Shown here in pieces: positions 35,467 to 44,528 of a stretch of 64,000 nt of DNA (the stretch's first letter is position 1; every line of letters begins with the position of its first letter). The stretch lies in NCBI GenBank assembly GCA_023442485.1, contig JAEZZG010000042.1, positions 1 through 64,000 of the forward strand. Direction: 5' to 3'. The DNA comes from Actinomycetes bacterium (lineage in GTDB: Bacteria; Actinomycetota; Actinomycetes; Propionibacteriales; Propionibacteriaceae). A model generated the notes under the pieces. The model had not been told where the DNA came from, ran no database searches, and worked only from the letters and a program-made list of their open reading frames with translations. Both the position numbers and the translations under genes were made by a program.

Positions 35467-36519
35467 ATGGTTCCTTTGCTTCCTATGGGCATCGTCAATT
35501 TCTTCGACTGGCTGATGACGCCCATCTACTGGATCATCTCCGGCATGATGGTGCTCTTCCACAAGGTCTATTCGCCGATTTTTGGTTTCGAATCTGGCTG
35601 GTCATGGGCACTGACGATCGTGACCATCACCGTGATTGTCCGCCTGCTGCTATTGCCGCTCTTCGTCAAGCAGATGCGTTCGTCTCGGGCAATGCAAGCC
35701 CTCCAGCCCAAGATCAAGGAACTGCAGAAGAAGTTCGGTAACGACCGAGAAAAGCTCGGTGCCGCCACCATGGCTTTGTACCGATCCGAGGGCGTCAACC
35801 CGATGGCGTCCTGTTTGCCGCTGCTCTTCCAGATGCCGGTCTTCATCGGTCTTTTCCAGGTGTTGAACGGGGCTGCTCGTGGCACTGCACGCGGGTATTT
35901 CATGGAGAAGCACCCCGAACTGGTCACGGCGCTGCGTGACTCCACGATCTTCGGCGGAAAACTATCGGGCACGTTCTTACCGATTGAGAGATTCGGCGCC
36001 ACCCAAATCTTGTGCTTGTCTCTGATTATTTTCATGTGCGTGACGCTCGTCGTTCAGCAGTTGATGATGTTGCGCCGCAATACTCCCCCTGCTGCCCTCG
36101 ACGGGCCGCTTGGCAAGCAGCAGAAGATGCTGATCTGGCTGTTCCCGATCATCTACGCCTTCACTGGTGTGGCTATCCCGATCGGCGTGTTGGTTTACTG
36201 GTTTGCCACCAACGTGTGGACCTTCGCCCAACAGTACTTCCTGATTCGTGCGATTCCGACGCCGGGAACCCCTGCCTATGCCGACTGGGAAGAGCGGATG
36301 CGCGCCAAGGGTAAGGATCCGAAAGCCATTGAAAATGCACGCGTCGAGAAGCGCCGCGCCAAGTCTGGCTATGTCCCGCCGGTGCGGGTCGTCACCGAAT
36401 CCGAGAAGGAGACGATCTCGGATTCCCACGAGAAGATCAAGTACGTCAAGAGAGTCCAGCCGAAGTCTCAGTCGCGTTCCCAACGCAACCGGGGTGGATT
36501 CAAACCCAAGAAGAAATAA
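35467..36519 (+). CDS. yidC: Membrane protein insertase YidC/Oxa1
   Basis: This 350-residue insertase is of the five-helix Gram-positive form. It includes WALTIVTITVIVRLLLLPLFVKQMRSSRAMQALQPKI with the groove arginine, GVNPMASCLPLLFQMPVFIGLFQVL, and a Lys/Arg-rich C-terminal tail typical of ribosome-binding YidC. GAGGTGAG precedes ATG 35467. It follows yidD by 100 bases. Confidence 0.96.
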   Translation: MVPLLPMGIVNFFDWLMTPIYWIISGMMVLFHKVYSPIFGFESGWSWALTIVTITVIVRLLLLPLFVKQMRSSRAMQALQPKIKELQKKFGNDREKLGAATMALYRSEGVNPMASCLPLLFQMPVFIGLFQVLNGAARGTARGYFMEKHPELVTALRDSTIFGGKLSGTFLPIERFGATQILCLSLIIFMCVTLVVQQLMMLRRNTPPAALDGPLGKQQKMLIWLFPIIYAFTGVAIPIGVLVYWFATNVWTFAQQYFLIRAIPTPGTPAYADWEERMRAKGKDPKAIENARVEKRRAKSGYVPPVRVVTESEKETISDSHEKIKYVKRVQPKSQSRSQRNRGGFKPKKK

Positions 36520-36639
36520 CGCTGAGGCCATCTCGTCGAGTTGCCGTCGAGGTTAGCGACACCCGTAGACTATGTGCCAGATGGCTCAGCCTCTCCCCTT
36601 GCGGGGGTGACTGCGACTTATGCGTCGCGAAGGAGAACA

Positions 36640-37284
36640 ATGACTGATCACGAGCAAGCGTCCGTCGAAGAGATCGAGGACGCGGTTGTTGAAGAAACCG
36701 TAGCGGGTCACGACGCTGACGTTGATCCTGGCTCGGTTAGTGACGAGGTCCGCGACGACACCGTCGATGACGTCCAGTCCGACGGTGAAGATGCTGATCA
36801 CGACGCAGATTTCGAGCGCGAAGAGTTAGACCCGCTCGAACTCGAAGGCGAGCTGGCTGCCGATTACCTCGAAGAACTTCTCGACATCGCCGATCTTGAC
36901 GGCGACATCGACACCTACACCTCTAATGGTCGCGCCCATGTCTCCATCGATACCGATTCGGATCTGCTCGTCGGTAAAGACGGCGAGGTCTTGGACGCCC
37001 TTCAGGAGCTCGCCCGTCTCGCTGTGATGACTGAGACGGGTTCGCGGTCTAGGATGATGCTCGACATCGCCGGTTTCCGTGAGCACCGCCGGATCGAGTT
37101 GCGTGCCTTGGCTGAGGATGCCTGCACCGAGGTGAAAGCCACCGGTGATCCTGTTCGCCTCAACCCAATGAACCCCTTCGAGCGCAAGATCGTCCACGAC
37201 GTCGTCGCCGATAACGGCCTGCATTCTGAATCCGAGGGTGAAGAGCCAGAGCGTCGCGTCGTCATTTCTGTCCCCGAGAACTAG
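36640..37284 (+). CDS. khpB: RNA-binding protein Jag/KhpB (KH and R3H domains)
   Basis: The 214-residue protein has a very acidic N-terminal third (about 1-65), then a KH domain with LLVGKDGEVLDALQELARLAV and an R3H domain with FREHRRIELRALAEDACTEV and LNPMNPFERKIVHD. The Jag N-terminal domain of longer homologues is missing. KhpB binds RNA with KhpA and affects cell division and envelope synthesis in Gram-positives. The start ATG 36640 follows AAGGAG; the earlier ATG at 36541 is not supported. Confidence 0.92.
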   Translation: MTDHEQASVEEIEDAVVEETVAGHDADVDPGSVSDEVRDDTVDDVQSDGEDADHDADFEREELDPLELEGELAADYLEELLDIADLDGDIDTYTSNGRAHVSIDTDSDLLVGKDGEVLDALQELARLAVMTETGSRSRMMLDIAGFREHRRIELRALAEDACTEVKATGDPVRLNPMNPFERKIVHDVVADNGLHSESEGEEPERRVVISVPEN

Positions 37285-37513
37285 CTCTCGATCGTAGGTC
37301 TTTGGCCCCGGCTTAGCCCGGGGCTCCGTCCACACCCTCCCGTAGGTTTTAGGTGTCCTGCGGACGCCATCAACCCCGCCGAGGTGTCTCTGAAGTCTTC
37401 ACTCTCCCCCGACTTTCGCTTCTACGCTTCAGCGTACGAAGACGAGCCGTCGACCCACCGCTTAAGATAGTCGTGACCCTTGAGAACCAACCTTTGATTC
37501 CGAAGGCAGCCTG

Positions 37514-38146
37514 ATGGACTCTCCACACATCACCTCGCAGCTTTTTGGCCAGCGCACCGACATCATCGAACGCTACGCCGCCCATCTCGGCAATGCAGTC
37601 ATCTGGGGATACCTCGGCCCCCAAGAATATGAGCGCGTCTGGGACCGGCACATCTATAACTCAGTTTCCTTCGCCTCCTTGATTCCACACGGCGCCTCCG
37701 TCGCCGACGTCGGCAGTGGCGCTGGTTTGCCCGGTCTGCCTCTGGCCATCATGCGCCCAGACCTTTCTGTCGTCCTGATCGAATCGATGTCACGCAGAGT
37801 GAGGTTTTTAGAGGATGTAGTCTCAGATCTTGGCCTCAAAGATCAGGTCTCGATCATTCGTGCTCGTGCCGCCGAAGTCTCAGATACTTTTGACGTCGTT
37901 ACCTGCCGCGCTGTGGCTGCCCTCCACAAGCTAGTCCGCTGGACCCACCACATGTTCCCCGGCGACGGTCAGCTTCTCGCCCTCAAAGGAGCCCAAGCCG
38001 AAGCAGAGATTGCAGACAGTGCCGCCATCTTGAAGCGGTACCGCCTCGAAGCCGAGGTGTTGACGGTGACTGCACATCCCGAGACCGAGTCGACCACTGT
38101 GGTTCGGGTTCGCCGGGGTGGCTCGACTGGGTCTGAACATCGTTAA
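37514..38146 (+). CDS. rsmG: 16S rRNA (guanine-527-N7)-methyltransferase RsmG
   Basis: The 210-residue SAM-dependent methyltransferase has VADVGSGAGLPGLPLAI (SAM loop), VVLIESMSRRVRFLEDV and VTCRAVAALHKLVRW. It modifies G527 of 16S rRNA; loss is known to give low-level streptomycin resistance in other bacteria. It is last in the rpmH cluster and precedes the parAB partition genes. Confidence 0.95.
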   Translation: MDSPHITSQLFGQRTDIIERYAAHLGNAVIWGYLGPQEYERVWDRHIYNSVSFASLIPHGASVADVGSGAGLPGLPLAIMRPDLSVVLIESMSRRVRFLEDVVSDLGLKDQVSIIRARAAEVSDTFDVVTCRAVAALHKLVRWTHHMFPGDGQLLALKGAQAEAEIADSAAILKRYRLEAEVLTVTAHPETESTTVVRVRRGGSTGSEHR

Positions 38147-39666
38147 TCGCTTAGCCCTTGCGGTTAGCCGGTCTCTGTGTTCATCCCTAGCGGCGGCTCG
38201 GCTTCTCCGCCCGCGATATTGGAACCTATCCCTAATCCTCGCCTGTGACCTTCTACCACTAGAATCAGCGATACTCGTGCCTCGCTACGCTGTAGAGAAG
38301 GCTCCTGACTAGCGCATTCACCCTCATGCCTCTAAGGATATACAGAGGTAGAACGATATATCGACAAAACGATTGTTTCATGTGAAACATCATGGATTTT
38401 ACTTGACTGGATGTTGAGCCCCACCCCTGGGTGTCACTATCTTTCGGGTTAATCTTGCCTTCGCATCGAATTGGAATGTCGACTCTAGGTAGTTCCTGCC
38501 CGAGAATCGCCCACTCATCAAGGATGTGTTGATCCTGCTCGTTAGCTGTCTGTCGTCTCGGACGGTCATTGCTGTCAGTCACCGTTGATTCCTGTGGCAA
38601 TGTGTTCAGCGACTATTGCCGACACTACGTGCTTTCACTGGTTAGATGGGGTGCCTCTCATCCAATCCTGGGTGGGTCGAAGGTCAGAGGTGGTGGGAAG
38701 CGGTATTGATTCACCATATCGCGATCACTAGGTTGCAGCTATATGGCACGGTGACGGCTCAGGGGAAGGTAGATGCTGATCGTTGTTTGTGGCAAAAGTA
38801 ACGCGATTCGACTGCCGCGAGCGAGGATGCTTGCCCCGCGATCGGAAATCCCCCATTCGAGGACAGTTGCGACCCATTGGAAGTCGGGCCGAGCACGCGT
38901 TGTCCCTGTTGCACCGGGTGTAGGTCTATTTGGCATCACTCCCCCGTTCCATTGGTTGACCGGGTCCATGTGAGAGCCAATGTCTGTGTCACTTCTCTCC
39001 TAGACGTTCTCAATAGGGTTGCCTCCTCCTATAGACATGCGCCTTGACGAAATCAACACACGGTCACTACATGATCTGGTTGATGACCTGTAAAAGATGG
39101 TCATGACGCTTGAAGAGGGGCCGAGAGACCGCCGCTGGTGGGTGACCATTACCATTCTCCCAGGAGCGGAGTGCGCCCGCAACGGAAAACTTACCATCTC
39201 AGCTGTTGTTGAATCGCTGTGTTGAGGACTAGGTATCTGCAGTATCTTCCAGTTGCAGGCCCAAGCCTCATTCCGGCTTATGAAACTCTGGGTGTAGGAG
39301 CCGTGGATACTTTTCTCCAGGAATGCGAATTCTCGCGACACCTGCTAATTGGGCTTTCTCTAGTTAAGAGGCCTCGGGGGTGATGGCCTGTGCCGGTGGG
39401 TAGGTGCTGCCGTCTGGAAAGAAGCAAAAGCAAGAATATAGAGGGTTTGCGTGAAGGGGTTCGAAGCGAGGGATGGGCGGAGCTAACGGAGATTGTCAGC
39501 AGGCAACGACTGTGTGGTCTGAGTGGGGAACCCGTTGCGGCGCAGTCGAAGCGTGAGAACCTCGTTAGTTGACCGTGAATTCTCTTGGCGAGACGGGTGT
39601 GGATAGCTGAATTCTGAGCGGTGGAAGGGTGATAGTCTTTGTGTTCACGTCATAAGGAGGCTGGGG
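38147..39666. other. 1.5-kb gene-free region with parS, likely decayed
   Basis: Only short, unconvincing frames occur here. It holds the parS site at 38374. Fragments that look like gene remains include a MazE-antitoxin-like LIVVCGKSNAIRLPRA at 38776-38823 and an interrupted frame from about 39035 to 39224 with a stop in the middle. TGTGGATAG near 39598 resembles a DnaA box with one mismatch. Confidence 0.5.
38374..38389. promoter_or_regulatory. parS centromere site 1
   Basis: TGTTTCATGTGAAACA is a near-perfect palindrome one base away from the canonical TGTTTCACGTGAAACA read by chromosomal ParB. It lies 1.3 kb before parA. Confidence 0.9.
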
Positions 39667-40608
39667 ATGGCTCAATCCGATCGATCACGATACGGAGAAG
39701 TACCTGTGTACCGGAAAGTGCCGCGTCGAATGATGCACGCTGTTCCCGAAGAGCCATTGGAGGATCCTGTAGAACCTGATGTTTCATGTGAAACATTGGA
39801 GCCAGTCTTGACGCTTCCGCGTCCTCAGGTCGCACGTCGAGTCGTCTTGGCGAACCAGAAGGGTGGGGTTGGCAAGACGACAACCGCAGTCAACATCGCT
39901 GTTTCTCTCGCTCATGCCGGTCTGAAGGTGCTTGTTTGTGACCTGGATCCGCAGGGGAACGCAACGACAGCACTTGGAATTGACCATAACACCTCAGAAA
40001 CGACAGGCACTTATGAGGTTCTCGTTGAGGGGCAGAACATCAATGAGCACCTGCGCGAATCCCCGCATTCAGAGAATCTGAAGTGTTTGGCGGCGACACT
40101 GGATTTGGCGGGAGCTGAGCTAGAGCTCGTCTCGATCACGGGTCGTGAAGTGCGTCTGAAGAATGCTATTGCCAGACTCGATGAAGAGTTTGATTACATC
40201 TTCTTTGATTGCCCACCGTCGTTAGGGTTGTTGACGCTGAATGCGCTCGTCGCTGCGAACGAGATTATGGTGCCGATTCAATGCGAGTATTACGCACTCG
40301 AAGGGCTCACCGCATTGTTGCGGACCATTAGTATGGCCCAACAGCAACTTAATCCCAGCTTGAAGGTCTCGACGGTGTTGTTGACTATGTTCGACGGACG
40401 CACAAACCTATCGCATGAAGTTGCCCGCGAGGTGCGTGAATACTTCCCGAAGGAAACCCTCGACGCAGTGATTCCTCGGTCAGTGCGCGTGAGTGAAGCT
40501 CCTAGTTATGGGGAAACTGTCGTAACTTATGATCCAAACTCGGCCGGGGCTAGGGCGTATCGGGCTGCGGCTGCTGAGATGGCGATGCGTACGGAAAGGA
40601 CGAAGTGA
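39667..40608 (+). CDS. parA: Chromosome-partition ATPase ParA (Soj)
   Basis: This 313-residue ATPase has a 55-residue N-terminal extension and then VVLANQKGGVGKTTTAVNIA (deviant Walker A with both lysines), VCDLDPQGNATTALG, and FDCPPSLGLLTLNAL. It moves ParB-bound origins toward cell poles. AAGGAGG precedes ATG 39667. A parS site lies inside the coding sequence at 39780-39795, encoding VSCET. The stop is one base before the parB start. Confidence 0.96.
   Translation: MAQSDRSRYGEVPVYRKVPRRMMHAVPEEPLEDPVEPDVSCETLEPVLTLPRPQVARRVVLANQKGGVGKTTTAVNIAVSLAHAGLKVLVCDLDPQGNATTALGIDHNTSETTGTYEVLVEGQNINEHLRESPHSENLKCLAATLDLAGAELELVSITGREVRLKNAIARLDEEFDYIFFDCPPSLGLLTLNALVAANEIMVPIQCEYYALEGLTALLRTISMAQQQLNPSLKVSTVLLTMFDGRTNLSHEVAREVREYFPKETLDAVIPRSVRVSEAPSYGETVVTYDPNSAGARAYRAAAAEMAMRTERTK
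39780..39795. promoter_or_regulatory. parS centromere site 2, inside parA
   Basis: The 16-base sequence is identical to the parS at 38374-38389 and falls in the part of parA coding for the N-terminal extension. Confidence 0.9.
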
Positions 40609-40609
40609 G

Positions 40610-41512
40610 ATGGCTCGCAAAGGACTAGGGCGAGGCCTGGGAGCCTTGATGACGCCCACTCAATCGTTGGATGAGCAAGGGAACCCCTCGAAATCGGGCG
40701 TGGAGACGATGCCAGATGGGTCGTATTTCCTGGAGATTCCGGTAGATCAGATCACACCAAATCCGAAACAGCCGCGCCAAGTTTTTGATGAGGATGAGCT
40801 GGCTGAACTAGCGGCGTCGATCGACGAAGTCGGTCTACTGCAACCCATCACTGTGCGGAAACAGGGCGAGGATCAGTATGAGTTGATTATGGGGGAGCGT
40901 CGCTGGCGTGCTCATCAGTTAGCTAAGAAAAAGACGGTGCCTGCGATCGTCCGAGTGACGGATGACGAGGTTATGTTGCGTGACGCCTTGATCGAGAACC
41001 TTCATCGTGTCCAGTTGAATGCACTCGAAGAAGCGGCGGCGTACGAACAGTTGATGACGGAGTTCAACTGTACTCAAGAAGAGCTTTCTCTCCGGATCAA
41101 GAAATCACGCCCGCACATCTCAAACACGATCAGACTGCTGCGTCTGCCGGCGTCTGTGCAGAGAAAGGTTGCGGCAGGAGTAATTTCCGCCGGTCATGCA
41201 CGAGCGATCCTGACGATTGATGACCCGGCAGCTCAGGAGCGGATGGCTGAGAGGATTATTGCAGAGGGTCTGTCCGTCAGAAGCGTCGAAGAGCTGGTCA
41301 GCCTCGGCGAACTAGGAAGGGAACCGAGTAAGAGGATCAAGCGAACACGGGAGATTCCGGAGCGAGCCACCGAGGTTGCCGAGGATCTCACTGATCACCT
41401 AGACACCAGGGTCAAGGTCACCATGAACGCGAAAGGCCGGGGGAAGATTCAGATCGACTTTGGATCAGAAGAGGACTTGGATCGCATCCTACAGATCGTG
41501 TTACCTTCATAG
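40610..41512 (+). CDS. parB: Chromosome-partition protein ParB (Spo0J)
   Basis: The 300-residue CTP-dependent DNA clamp begins with the ParA-stimulating KGLGRGLGALM. It has the CTPase motifs YELIMGERRWRAHQLA and DALIENLHRVQLNALEEA, the parS-binding helix-turn-helix SLRIKKSRPHISNTIRLLRLP, and a C-terminal dimerisation domain ending GRGKIQIDFGSEEDLDRILQ. ATG 40610 is one base after the parA stop. Confidence 0.96.
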   Translation: MARKGLGRGLGALMTPTQSLDEQGNPSKSGVETMPDGSYFLEIPVDQITPNPKQPRQVFDEDELAELAASIDEVGLLQPITVRKQGEDQYELIMGERRWRAHQLAKKKTVPAIVRVTDDEVMLRDALIENLHRVQLNALEEAAAYEQLMTEFNCTQEELSLRIKKSRPHISNTIRLLRLPASVQRKVAAGVISAGHARAILTIDDPAAQERMAERIIAEGLSVRSVEELVSLGELGREPSKRIKRTREIPERATEVAEDLTDHLDTRVKVTMNAKGRGKIQIDFGSEEDLDRILQIVLPS

Positions 41513-41878
41513 CGTTAGACCGATTTGTCGACAAAACTACTAAACACTATTGATGGTGAAAGGCCTAGTCAAGAGCGATATGGATGGCGTCGACAAGTGC
41601 CCTAAACGGTGAAAACTGAGGTCGTAGGAGAGGCATAGCGGCAAAAACGGATCTGGTGCGGATCAGGAAATCAGTGACCGTGGAACCGAGACCACTGAGC
41701 GATGCCTAAGGGTCGGTGACAAAGGGTCGGTGACAAAGGGTCGGTGACCGAGAGTCAATAACTAAGGATGATGGCCAAAGGTCTAAGACCGAGAGTGAAA
41801 ACGAAGGGTCGATAACAACCACGAGACAAATCGCAACCAAATCCAGTGTTAGCGCCACGAATCTGCAGGGGAGGGCCA
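41513..41878. other. Gene-free spacer between parB and thiL
   Basis: No gene or riboswitch is visible in these 366 bases, apart from the short tandem repeat at 41710-41820. GGGGAGG at the right end serves thiL. Confidence 0.6.
41710..41820. repeat. Degenerate 14-bp tandem repeat array
   Basis: GGGTCGGTGACAAA occurs three times at an exact 14-base period (41710-41751, the third with CCGA at its end). Decayed units follow: GAGTCAATAACTAA, GGATGATGGCCAAA, GGTCTAAGACCGA and finally GGGTCGATAACAAC at 41806-41819. About eight units can be recognised. Confidence 0.75.
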
Positions 41879-42952
41879 ATGACGGGCCGCAACACCACAA
41901 ATCCGAAGCATGATGAGATGCTGGACGAAGACAAGGTGATCGCGTCGATCACCAAAGGGCTCACCTTCCATGATCGAGTGCTGGTAGGCCCGGGCGACGA
42001 TTGCGCCGTGCTATCCCACCCAGATAGCCGTTCAGTAATTACGACTGATGTGCTCGTCGAAAACATCCACTTCCGGCGCGACTGGATGACGCCGCGTGAA
42101 ATCGGAGAGCGGGCGGCCGTTCAGAACATGGCAGATATTGCGGCTATGGGTGCGCGCCAACATGCGGCGGTGATTGCAGTCACCGTCCCCAGCAATATCC
42201 GAGGAAACGAGCTGACCGAGATTACCCAAGGCTTCAGCGACGCCTTCGCCCAGCACGGGGGCGCCCTGGTGGGCGGAGACATATCGTCGGGGCCAACCCT
42301 AAGCCTGGCGGTCACCATGGTGGGGGACTTGGAGGGCCGCAAACCGATCCTCAGAACGCAGGCACAACCGGGGGACGCGGTGATCATCGCCGGGGACCTG
42401 GGTCTGTCCAGGCTGGGGCTGGAGATACTCATGCGCGGAATCAAGAAGCAGCAGGTTGCAGATTCGTTGCACACCGTCTTCGATGACGCCGTGATGAACT
42501 ACAAGACCCCTCGATCCCCCATCGATTCAGGGGTCATTGCTGGCAAGTCTGGGGTACACGCGATGATGGATGTCTCGGACGGACTGAGCCGTGACGTCGC
42601 CAAGATCGCGCGATGTTCTGGGGTGACGATCGACCTAAGCGCAGCTCAACTAGCGTCATTCGTCGATTCATTACGGGATATGTGTGACATGATCGGAATA
42701 GACCCGTGGGAAATGGTCTTGAATGGAGGGGAGGATCATTCACTCGTGGCAACGTGCACAGCGGACGCTATCCCGGAGACCTTTTCTCAGATTGGGCGGG
42801 TGTTACCAGCCCGGGCTGACTCGTCGACCGTTCACTGTGGCGACAGTGCGGGAGCTTGCAGCGTCCTGAGTCTTGACGGGGAAATAATCACGCCACGCGG
42901 CTGGGATCACTTCCATCATGACGACGACGGAAATCACAAGGATAGACGATGA
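41879..42952 (+). CDS. thiL: Thiamine-monophosphate kinase
   Basis: The 357-residue enzyme makes thiamine diphosphate from the monophosphate with ATP. It has GPGDDCAVL, TTDVLVENIHFRRDW, NMADIAAMGA, GGDISSGP, MMDVSDGLSRDV and NGGEDHSLVATC, all ThiL/PurM-fold hallmarks. ATG 41879 follows GGGGAGG. Its end overlaps the next gene's start by four bases (ATGA). Confidence 0.94.
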   Translation: MTGRNTTNPKHDEMLDEDKVIASITKGLTFHDRVLVGPGDDCAVLSHPDSRSVITTDVLVENIHFRRDWMTPREIGERAAVQNMADIAAMGARQHAAVIAVTVPSNIRGNELTEITQGFSDAFAQHGGALVGGDISSGPTLSLAVTMVGDLEGRKPILRTQAQPGDAVIIAGDLGLSRLGLEILMRGIKKQQVADSLHTVFDDAVMNYKTPRSPIDSGVIAGKSGVHAMMDVSDGLSRDVAKIARCSGVTIDLSAAQLASFVDSLRDMCDMIGIDPWEMVLNGGEDHSLVATCTADAIPETFSQIGRVLPARADSSTVHCGDSAGACSVLSLDGEIITPRGWDHFHHDDDGNHKDRR

Positions 42953-43518
42953 TCTTGTTGAGCGCCGAGCGCGGCGAAATGGCTGCAGCCGCCAAACAAG
43001 TGGTTGCATATTCGTTGCAGCATCGTCCCGGGCCGGGACGGATCATCGGAATCGATGGACTGTCGGGTGCCGGCAAGACGAGTTTCGCGGATGCGGTGGC
43101 CAAAGAGATCAACGGGTCAGTTCAGGTCGTTCACATGGACGACATCTATGCCGGGTGGCATGGCTTAGCTGAGGCCCCGGCACTGTTGAGTGAATGGATT
43201 CTCGAACCTTACCGTGACGGGGTGACGGCACGGTTCCTGGCCTGGGATTGGGGCAAGGACTGTCGCGGAGAGAAGATTACGGTCGAGCCTACCGATTGGC
43301 TGATTGTCGAAGGTGTGGGAGTCGGTGCGACTCAAAGCCGTCCCTATTTGGACGTCCTCGTCTGGCTAGATTGTGACGCGACAGTGCGCAAGGAACGAGC
43401 CTTGGCCCGGGACGGCGAAGTGTTGACCGCTCACTGGGAGATGTGGCAAGAACAAGAGCAGGCCCTTCTCGAAGAATCGCTGCCGGTCCGCACCGCAGAT
43501 ATTGCGGTCACCACCTAG
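42949..43518 (+). CDS. P-loop kinase, uridine-kinase-like
   Basis: This 189-residue protein has a Walker A loop IGIDGLSGAGKTSFA, the substrate motif VVHMDDIYAGW and the lid region WLDCDATVRKERALARDG. It resembles the actinobacterial uridine kinase/phosphoribulokinase-like family often found beside thiL. Substrate unproven. It is translationally coupled to thiL. Confidence 0.75.
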   Translation: MILLSAERGEMAAAAKQVVAYSLQHRPGPGRIIGIDGLSGAGKTSFADAVAKEINGSVQVVHMDDIYAGWHGLAEAPALLSEWILEPYRDGVTARFLAWDWGKDCRGEKITVEPTDWLIVEGVGVGATQSRPYLDVLVWLDCDATVRKERALARDGEVLTAHWEMWQEQEQALLEESLPVRTADIAVTT

Positions 43519-43524
43519 CGAATC

Positions 43525-44478
43525 TCAGCGCTGATAGCGCCGTGCCGCAGCCTGCTCTACGAGTGCCGACGCGACGACACCGAGGTCCATCTCGGCGGCG
43601 TCAAGAGCAAGCGGCACAAGTGACGTCTCCGTCATCCCTGGAGCGACGTTGACTTCGATGAACACCGGCTCGCCAGCCTCGTCAATAATGATGTCGGTGC
43701 GAGAGAGATCACGCAATCCGAACACCTGGTGGGCACGTTTGGCCATGTCGGCGCAGGCCTCGGCGACCGATGCGTCGACATCCGCCGGGGTGACGAACCG
43801 GGTCTCGCCAGCGGTGTAGCGAGCCGCATAGTCGTAGACCCCGGACACGGGCTGAATCTCGACGGCAGGCAGAGCGGTCAACTCGCCGTCCAAATCCACG
43901 ACGGTGACCGCGACCTCCGTCCCGGATATGAAGGACTCGATGACGTTGACCTGGCCATAGGCGAAGGCACCGACGAGTGCGGGCGGTAGATCGGCCACCG
44001 ACGAAACCTTGGTCGCGCCGAGGGCTGACCCAGAACAGGCAGGCTTAACCATCACCGGGAAGCCGAAGGAATCGCCGATGGCGGAGACGAGGGTTTGGGC
44101 TCCGAGTTCGCGGAAGACGTCGTGGGGCAAGGAGATCTGCCTCGGGGTGCGCAATCCAGCTTCTGCCGCCTTCAGCGAAGCGACTGACTTATCGAAGGCC
44201 GAGCGAGAGTGAGCTCCGTCAGCCCCGACGTAGGCCAAGCCGAGCACGTCCATCACCGAACGAATTGCCCCGTCTTCACCGAGACCCCCATGCAGGGTCG
44301 GGAAGATCACCCACTCTTCTGCCGAGTTCGCGTAAGTCGTCAGGGTGGGGGAAATATCTGATTCGACGACTTCGTGTCCCTGACGGCGCAACGCTTCTGC
44401 AACTCTGCGGCCCGAGCGTAGCGACACATCGCGCTCATGGGAGAGACCGCCGGACAAGACGACAACCGGGTGCTTCAT
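43525..44478 (-). CDS. ddl: D-alanine--D-alanine ligase
   Basis: The 317-residue ATP-grasp ligase joins two D-alanines for peptidoglycan. It has VLSGGLSHERDVSLRSG, LHGGLGEDGAIRSVMDVLGL, the ATP-grasp core PVMVKPACSGSALGATKV and the metal site VFIEVNVAPGMTETSLVP. The last motif differs from the usual NTxPGMTxxS (NVAPGMTETS). ATG 44478 is preceded by AGAAAGAG. It lies 50 bases after an aminotransferase gene on the same strand. Confidence 0.9.
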   Translation of the reverse strand: MKHPVVVLSGGLSHERDVSLRSGRRVAEALRRQGHEVVESDISPTLTTYANSAEEWVIFPTLHGGLGEDGAIRSVMDVLGLAYVGADGAHSRSAFDKSVASLKAAEAGLRTPRQISLPHDVFRELGAQTLVSAIGDSFGFPVMVKPACSGSALGATKVSSVADLPPALVGAFAYGQVNVIESFISGTEVAVTVVDLDGELTALPAVEIQPVSGVYDYAARYTAGETRFVTPADVDASVAEACADMAKRAHQVFGLRDLSRTDIIIDEAGEPVFIEVNVAPGMTETSLVPLALDAAEMDLGVVASALVEQAAARRYQR

Positions 44479-44528
44479 GACTATCTCTTTCTGATTGGCT
44501 GATGTGTTGACGAGGGGCACCGCCCACC

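Noticed and set aside
38265..38600. 111-codon minus-strand frame after rsmG
   Set aside because: It reads straight through the parS site, has no motifs, and its start has no ribosome site.
41710..41820. CRISPR array
   Set aside because: The repeat is 14 bases with no spacers, so it is a simple tandem repeat.
41513..41878. TPP riboswitch before thiL
   Set aside because: The conserved CUGAGA and thi-box segments are not found; the region is mostly a 14-bp repeat.
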